Shown in pieces: positions 6,731 through 10,301 of a DNA stretch of 10,301 bases. Below the pieces are notes generated by a model. The model did not search any database, was not told where the DNA came from, and saw only the letters and a list, made by a program, of their open reading frames with translations. How positions within the stretch are numbered: position 1 is the first letter of the stretch; each line of letters opens with the position of its first letter. The position numbers and the translations under genes were made by a program. The DNA is from Firmicutes bacterium UBA994. GTDB taxonomy: Bacteria; Bacillota; UBA994. The DNA is taken from positions 1 to 10,301 of the forward strand of contig DBBC01000098.1 in NCBI GenBank assembly GCA_002292025.1, in the 5' to 3' direction.

Positions 6731-6823
6731 GTGGACGGAGACGGTGGTAAGCGTGATGAAGCCGGCGACCCCGGAGGTCCACTAGCCGCTACTTGCGGCG
6801 ACGGACCCTCTGAGATTAAATGA
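6731..6823 (+). CDS. Possible 30-residue acidic/proline leader peptide upstream of mgtE
   Basis: This short frame starts at GTG (6731-6733), 7 nt after AAAGGTGG (6716-6723), and ends with TGA (6821-6823), which overlaps the start of the mgtE ribosome binding site GAGGAGGG. The peptide has 7 Asp/Glu and 3 Pro in 30 residues, begins MDGDGGKRDEAGDPGGP and contains an Asp-Pro pair. In enterobacteria, Asp/Glu/Pro-rich nascent chains destabilise ribosomes at low Mg2+, and the MgtL leader peptide uses this to control the Mg2+ transporter gene mgtA; the resemblance is my inference. A second start two bases earlier (GTG 6729-6731, stop 6783-6785) gives an 18-residue peptide in another frame. The frame is short enough to be chance. 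Confidence 0.35.
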   Translation: MDGDGGKRDEAGDPGGPLAATCGDGPSEIK

Positions 6824-6830
6824 GGAGGGT
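6774..6830 (+). promoter_or_regulatory. Leader RNA structure able to expose or hide the mgtE ribosome binding site
   Basis: Two exclusive pairings share 6803-6810. In one, GGTCC (6776-6780) pairs with GGACC (6803-6807), closing an inner hairpin GCCGC (6785-6789) with GCGGC (6795-6799), and the ribosome binding site stays free. In the other, ACCCTC (6805-6810) pairs with GAGGGT (6825-6830), covering the ribosome binding site core. No T tract follows, so control would act on translation rather than termination. The pairings were found by eye, without energy calculation. Confidence 0.3.
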
Positions 6831-6835
6831 TACTA

Positions 6836-8182
6836 TTGGCATGGAAGCAACAGACTACACTCGCGCAGATTAAGAGCCTGATCGCCTCGCCTGAACTGGA
6901 CACCTTACTGGCCGATTTTTTGCCTGCAGACGTTGCGGAGATTATTACGCTGCTGGATGCCGAAGATAGAGTGTCCATCTTTAATCATCTTTCCTCTGAC
7001 TTAGGCGCACGCGTGTTTGAGCACCTCGAACCGCGCGACCAGAAGCCTTTGCTTAACGCACTGGGGCCAGAGCGTGCCAAACAGATACTGGGTGAGATGT
7101 ATTCTGACAATCTGGCCGACTTTGTGGGCGAACTGCCCCCTGAGCAGGCCCGGGCAGTTCTGAGCCTTATGCCGGCTAAGGACGCGCAGGAGATACGCGA
7201 GCTCTTGGTGTATCCGGAAAACACTGCCGGCGGTTTAATGATTAAAGAGTTTATCGCGCTCGAACAACACCACACGGTAGACGAGGCTATCGCCGCCATT
7301 CGCGCCAATGCTTCCACGAATGAAAGTGTGTATTACGTGTATGTGACGCTGCAAGATAAGTTTGTCGGCGTGGTGAGCTTGCGCGAGCTTATTCTGGCGT
7401 CACCAACCTCACCCCTGCAGGAAATCATGGAAGACAACGTTATCACTGTATCCCCCATGACAGACCAAGAGGAAGTGGCGCGGCTGCTCAGCAAGTACGA
7501 TTTTCTTGCTTTACCGGTAGTAAATGAGCAGTGTGTCATTCTGGGCCTCGTCACTATTGACGATGTGCTGGATGTCCTTAGCGAAGAGGCCTCGGAAGAC
7601 ATCGCCATGCTGGGCGGCAGTCAGCCGCTGGAAGAACCATATCTGAGTGTCCCCCTGCTTTCCATGTACAAGAAACGCGTCGGGTGGTTGGCAGGATTAG
7701 CACTTCTGTTGGTCATGACCAGCGCGATTATGGAACGCTATGAAGTCGTCCTCGAGACTATGGTTGCTCTAACCTTCTTTATCCCAATGCTGATCGCCGC
7801 CGGGGGCAATGCCGGCACCCAAGCTGCAACCCTCGTCATTCGCGGCATGGCTGTGGGGGAGATCAACTACCGGCACTGGCTAAAAATTGCCCGTACCGAA
7901 CTGACCATGGGCCTGATGCTCGGTGCTACCATCGGACTAATTGGCTACATCCGCGCGGTAATGATAGGCGAACCGATTACCCTGGCTTTGACCGTGTCGT
8001 TGTCTCTTCTTTTGGTGATTTTATTGGCGGTACTGACCGGCGGGTTGCTCCCTCTGGTGCTAAGAGCCATCAAGATTGACCCCGCTATTCTCTCCAGCCC
8101 CTTTATCACGACCATGGTTGACGTTGTCGGTCTCTTGATTTACTTTGCGGTCGCAGCATATTTCCTCGGCATTGTCATCTAG
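6836..8182 (+). CDS. mgtE: Magnesium transporter MgtE
   Basis: MgtE is a homodimeric Mg2+-selective channel whose cytosolic domains sense internal Mg2+ and close the pore. The 448-residue length is normal. Domain order: helical superhelix N domain (about 15-130); a CBS pair (about 130-190 and 195-255, ending GLVTIDDVLDVL); a connecting plug helix (about 255-278); and five membrane helices (about 281-448). The family signature GGNAGTQAATLVIRG is at 323-337. D429 in TTMVDVVGL matches the pore Asp essential for Mg2+ in characterised MgtE. The start is TTG at 6836-6838, with GAGGAGGG 6 nt upstream. The ATG at 6841 is out of frame and quickly meets a stop. The gene is divergent from surE, and its leader carries a possible peptide/RNA switch. 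It ends at a strong terminator. Confidence 0.96.
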   Translation: MAWKQQTTLAQIKSLIASPELDTLLADFLPADVAEIITLLDAEDRVSIFNHLSSDLGARVFEHLEPRDQKPLLNALGPERAKQILGEMYSDNLADFVGELPPEQARAVLSLMPAKDAQEIRELLVYPENTAGGLMIKEFIALEQHHTVDEAIAAIRANASTNESVYYVYVTLQDKFVGVVSLRELILASPTSPLQEIMEDNVITVSPMTDQEEVARLLSKYDFLALPVVNEQCVILGLVTIDDVLDVLSEEASEDIAMLGGSQPLEEPYLSVPLLSMYKKRVGWLAGLALLLVMTSAIMERYEVVLETMVALTFFIPMLIAAGGNAGTQAATLVIRGMAVGEINYRHWLKIARTELTMGLMLGATIGLIGYIRAVMIGEPITLALTVSLSLLLVILLAVLTGGLLPLVLRAIKIDPAILSSPFITTMVDVVGLLIYFAVAAYFLGIVI

Positions 8183-8194
8183 CGGATTAGTAAA

Positions 8195-8226
8195 AGGGCT
8201 GTCCTCGCCTGCGCGGGGACAGCCCT
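8195..8226. terminator. Bidirectional intrinsic terminator between mgtE and the substrate-binding protein gene
   Basis: A 10-bp perfect stem, AGGGCTGTCC (8195-8204) with GGACAGCCCT (8217-8226), can extend by three further pairs. T-rich sequence follows on the plus strand (CTTTGTCTTTTATTC), and on the minus strand the stem is followed by TTTTAC. It lies 13 bp after the mgtE stop and 28 bp past the end of the convergent gene, so it can serve both. Confidence 0.88.
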
Positions 8227-8253
8227 CTTTGTCTTTTATTCTTTGTTTTTCAC

Positions 8254-10230
8254 TTACCGCCCCGGTGCGATAAACAAAGTTTCGGGGAATGTCAGGCCGC
8301 GTGCGCCTACCACGCCGCCCTGAATGCGGTTATGAACGCCGACCACACCATTACGGGAGTGCAGAAACACATAGGGCAAGATTTGGTTCAAGCGCACGTC
8401 CAGCTGATGATAGATGGGTATGCGTGCAGCTTCATCCATGGTGGCTCGGCCCAGCATAATCAGGCGGTCGACTTCGGCGTCTCTTAACTGCCCGCTGTTC
8501 ATGCCTGCGTTGCGACCGGTCGCCGGATCGAGGCCGCGGCTGGAATGGAAGATATTAAACGAATCAGGATCTTCGGCAAAGCTCCAACCCATGATCGTCA
8601 TATCAAAATTGGCGGTGTTAAGCCTGCCGATTAACACCGACCACTCCAACACCTCGGGGACAATCTCGATGCCCAGCAGTCGCCAGTAGGCCTGCAACAT
8701 GGCCAGCGTGTCATGCCGCTCCGGGATACCAGTACGGATCAGGAAGCGGAAGGAAAGGCGCTGCCCTGCGGCATTAGTGCGAATGCCGTCGCGGCCTACG
8801 GTTGTAAAGCCAGCTTGACGCAGCAGGTCAATCGCCTTTAGGCGGTTATGGGGATAGGTATATAGATTCGGGTTGTGCGCCCAATGCGAAGGTACGAGGT
8901 GACCGTGTACTACGTCAGCACGTCCGTCAAATATGGTCCGCACGATGGCCGGACGGTCAATGCCGTATATTAGAGCTTGTCGCACGCGCAGATCAGCCAA
9001 TATAGAATGGTTCATGTTTAGGCCGATATAGTCATAACCGAATATGGCCGGTATGTCAAAGAACCTAGCCCGGTCACGCATGTTGGCAAGCACTGTGGGG
9101 ATAAGGTCGCTCGGAACAGCGGCACCCCAGTCAATATCGCCTGCTTCCCATGCGGCGTGCAACACATGTGAGTCCGGGAAGGGCCGAATCACGACGTTCT
9201 CGATAAAGGGACCGTCCAAATGCCAGTGAGGATTGCGCACAAGCTCAATAAACTGGCCGCGCACCCATCTGACAAACTTGTACGGACCCGCACCGATAGG
9301 ATGGGTGCTAAAGGCATGTGCGGCCATGTCACGAATAGCTGTACCAGCGAAAATATGCTGGGGGATAAGCCCGATGGTCATGCGTCCAAGTAATGTGGCG
9401 TCTTCGGTGGACAGAGTGATGTCCACGATATGGTCACTTACCACAGTAATCTTAGACACCGATGCAAAGTTAGCGGCGATGCGTCCGGTGTATTCCGGGT
9501 GCAAGATAGCGTTAAGCGTGAATTCCACATCGCGAGCCGTCACAGGGCGTCCGTCGTGCCACAACAGCCCCGGCCGCAGCCAAAAACGGAAAGTGCGATT
9601 CTGTGCGTTCCACTGCCACCTATCGGCTAGGGCGTTAATCAGCTCGCCATTTTCATCGCGGCGTATTAAGCCCACGTTGGTGCGGGCTAAAGTGAAGTTC
9701 GAGTCTACGTCTGTGGCTAGTATGGGATTGAGGATCGTGGCATCGGCAATGCGCCCGTGCCGAATCGTCCCGCCTACGGCCGGCAAGACAGGCAAGGTTG
9801 CGTTAATGACTACTGTGCGTGTAGCGTCAACCCAGGACACCTCGGCTCCCAGTCGCTCGGCCACAAAACGCAGCGGCACCATGGTGCGCCCCGCGATTGC
9901 CTCCGGTGCAACCTCGAGAGTGACCTGCGGGCCGTTGACCCATGCGGTCCTACTGCCTAACTCCAAGATAATGGCCTGACGCCCTCTGTACCCGGCCACA
10001 GTGTTAGTAGCCTCGTCCCAAGTGACCCTCGCGCCTAACGCTTCGAAAATGGCGCGGAACGGTACAAGTGTACGGCCATTGCGAATGACCGGGGCCACAT
10101 CAGTAGCCAGAAATTGTCCGTTCAGAGTAATTCTGATGGGATGCGCATGTCCATGAGCAGACACCTCACCCAACTGCGCGAGCGGCAGCAAGAGTACAAC
10201 CAGCGCCACAAAAATAATGATTTTTCGCAA
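8254..10230 (-). CDS. Secreted family-5 solute-binding protein (peptide/nickel ABC type) with two N-terminal stalk repeats
   Basis: This 658-residue exported protein has a signal peptide (about 1-25: MRK, hydrophobic core, cleavage predicted after VSA). Two copper-amine-oxidase N-terminal-type stalk repeats follow: NGRTLVPFRAIFEALGARVTWD (51-72) and AGRTMVPLRFVAERLGAEVSW (113-133). A family-5 extracellular solute-binding domain (about 150-655) completes it. Typical landmarks are LNPIL (167-171), ALADRW (200-205), FRLRPGLLWHDG-like FWLRPGLLWHDGRPVTARDVEFTLN (216-240, short pieces matched by eye), GAGPYKFVRW (313-322), VRQALIYGIDR (416-426) and a late DPDSFNIFHS (554-563). Relatives bind oligopeptides, nickel or sugars for ABC import; the ligand is not predictable here. 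There is no lipobox Cys, unlike most Gram-positive binding proteins. No ABC permease or ATPase gene is adjacent in the window. The TTG start (10228-10230) has GGGGAGG 7 nt upstream. Confidence 0.9.
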   Translation of the reverse strand: MRKIIIFVALVVLLLPLAQLGEVSAHGHAHPIRITLNGQFLATDVAPVIRNGRTLVPFRAIFEALGARVTWDEATNTVAGYRGRQAIILELGSRTAWVNGPQVTLEVAPEAIAGRTMVPLRFVAERLGAEVSWVDATRTVVINATLPVLPAVGGTIRHGRIADATILNPILATDVDSNFTLARTNVGLIRRDENGELINALADRWQWNAQNRTFRFWLRPGLLWHDGRPVTARDVEFTLNAILHPEYTGRIAANFASVSKITVVSDHIVDITLSTEDATLLGRMTIGLIPQHIFAGTAIRDMAAHAFSTHPIGAGPYKFVRWVRGQFIELVRNPHWHLDGPFIENVVIRPFPDSHVLHAAWEAGDIDWGAAVPSDLIPTVLANMRDRARFFDIPAIFGYDYIGLNMNHSILADLRVRQALIYGIDRPAIVRTIFDGRADVVHGHLVPSHWAHNPNLYTYPHNRLKAIDLLRQAGFTTVGRDGIRTNAAGQRLSFRFLIRTGIPERHDTLAMLQAYWRLLGIEIVPEVLEWSVLIGRLNTANFDMTIMGWSFAEDPDSFNIFHSSRGLDPATGRNAGMNSGQLRDAEVDRLIMLGRATMDEAARIPIYHQLDVRLNQILPYVFLHSRNGVVGVHNRIQGGVVGARGLTFPETLFIAPGR

Positions 10231-10274
10231 AGCAAATCCTCCCCAAAAAATTATGTTTGCACATCGGCAAGTAT

Positions 10275-10280
10275 ATTATA
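10275..10280 (-). promoter_or_regulatory. -10 element upstream of the substrate-binding protein gene
   Basis: A perfect TATAAT on the minus strand would start transcription near 10267, about 37 nt before the TTG start. A -35 at 17-bp spacing would straddle the window's right edge, so it cannot be checked. Confidence 0.55.
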
Positions 10281-10301
10281 CCTTAGTTCACGGCAATATG
10301 C

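Noticed and set aside
6776..6807. Hairpin in the mgtE leader as a transcription terminator
   Set aside because: The stem is followed by GAGATTAAATG rather than a T tract, so it does not look like an intrinsic terminator.
6712..6835. M-box (ykoK) Mg2+ riboswitch upstream of mgtE
   Set aside because: I looked for the conserved GGUGAGGCUCC-like and GGGUCAACAG-like elements and did not see them, and the leader is shorter than a typical M-box. A covariance-model search would settle it.
6841..6873. ATG at 6841 as the mgtE start
   Set aside because: It is in another frame and reaches a stop after ten codons. TTG at 6836 opens the mgtE frame with a good ribosome binding site.

Overview
This window looks like chromosomal DNA of a Gram-positive bacterium of the Bacillota (Clostridia-like). 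The signs are strong GGAGG-type ribosome binding sites, frequent TTG and GTG starts, sigma-A-type promoters, intrinsic terminators, and a secreted substrate-binding protein carrying copper-amine-oxidase-type stalk repeats, which are common in that phylum. Base composition is roughly balanced. I see no insertion sequence, phage gene, CRISPR array or rRNA. The species cannot be named from this sequence.

Layout, left to right. At 1-423 (minus) is the 5' part of a TRAP-transporter small permease (DctQ), cut by the left edge, with its own promoter at 505-533. A tRNA-Trp gene (640-715, plus) has a near-consensus promoter and faces plsY (720-1319, minus); plsY ends 4 bp from the tRNA. Upstream of plsY, and probably co-transcribed with it, is a membrane-anchored S41 C-terminal processing protease (1347-2573, minus). 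Next come three tandem, overlapping M42 metallo-aminopeptidase genes (2704-5752, minus) that end at an intrinsic terminator. A second terminator (5834-5863) separates them from surE (5874-6623, minus).

Divergent from surE is mgtE (6836-8182, plus), a complete Mg2+ channel/transporter. Its roughly 125-nt leader lacks a recognisable M-box. It does hold a well-placed short ORF rich in Asp, Glu, Gly and Pro, whose stop codon abuts the mgtE ribosome binding site. A bidirectional terminator (8195-8226) then separates mgtE from a convergent 658-residue secreted family-5 substrate-binding protein (8254-10230, minus) with two N-terminal stalk repeats.

How the genes relate: most are housekeeping units (phospholipid synthesis, envelope proteolysis, peptide end-trimming, nucleotide phosphatase, Mg2+ uptake) rather than one pathway. 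The two points most worth following are the three-gene M42 operon, which could make a mixed-subunit TET-type peptidase, and the mgtE leader, which could be a peptide-based Mg2+ sensor. Three start codons were set from ribosome binding sites and homology rather than the longest frame: CTG for the third M42 gene, GTG for surE and TTG for dctQ.
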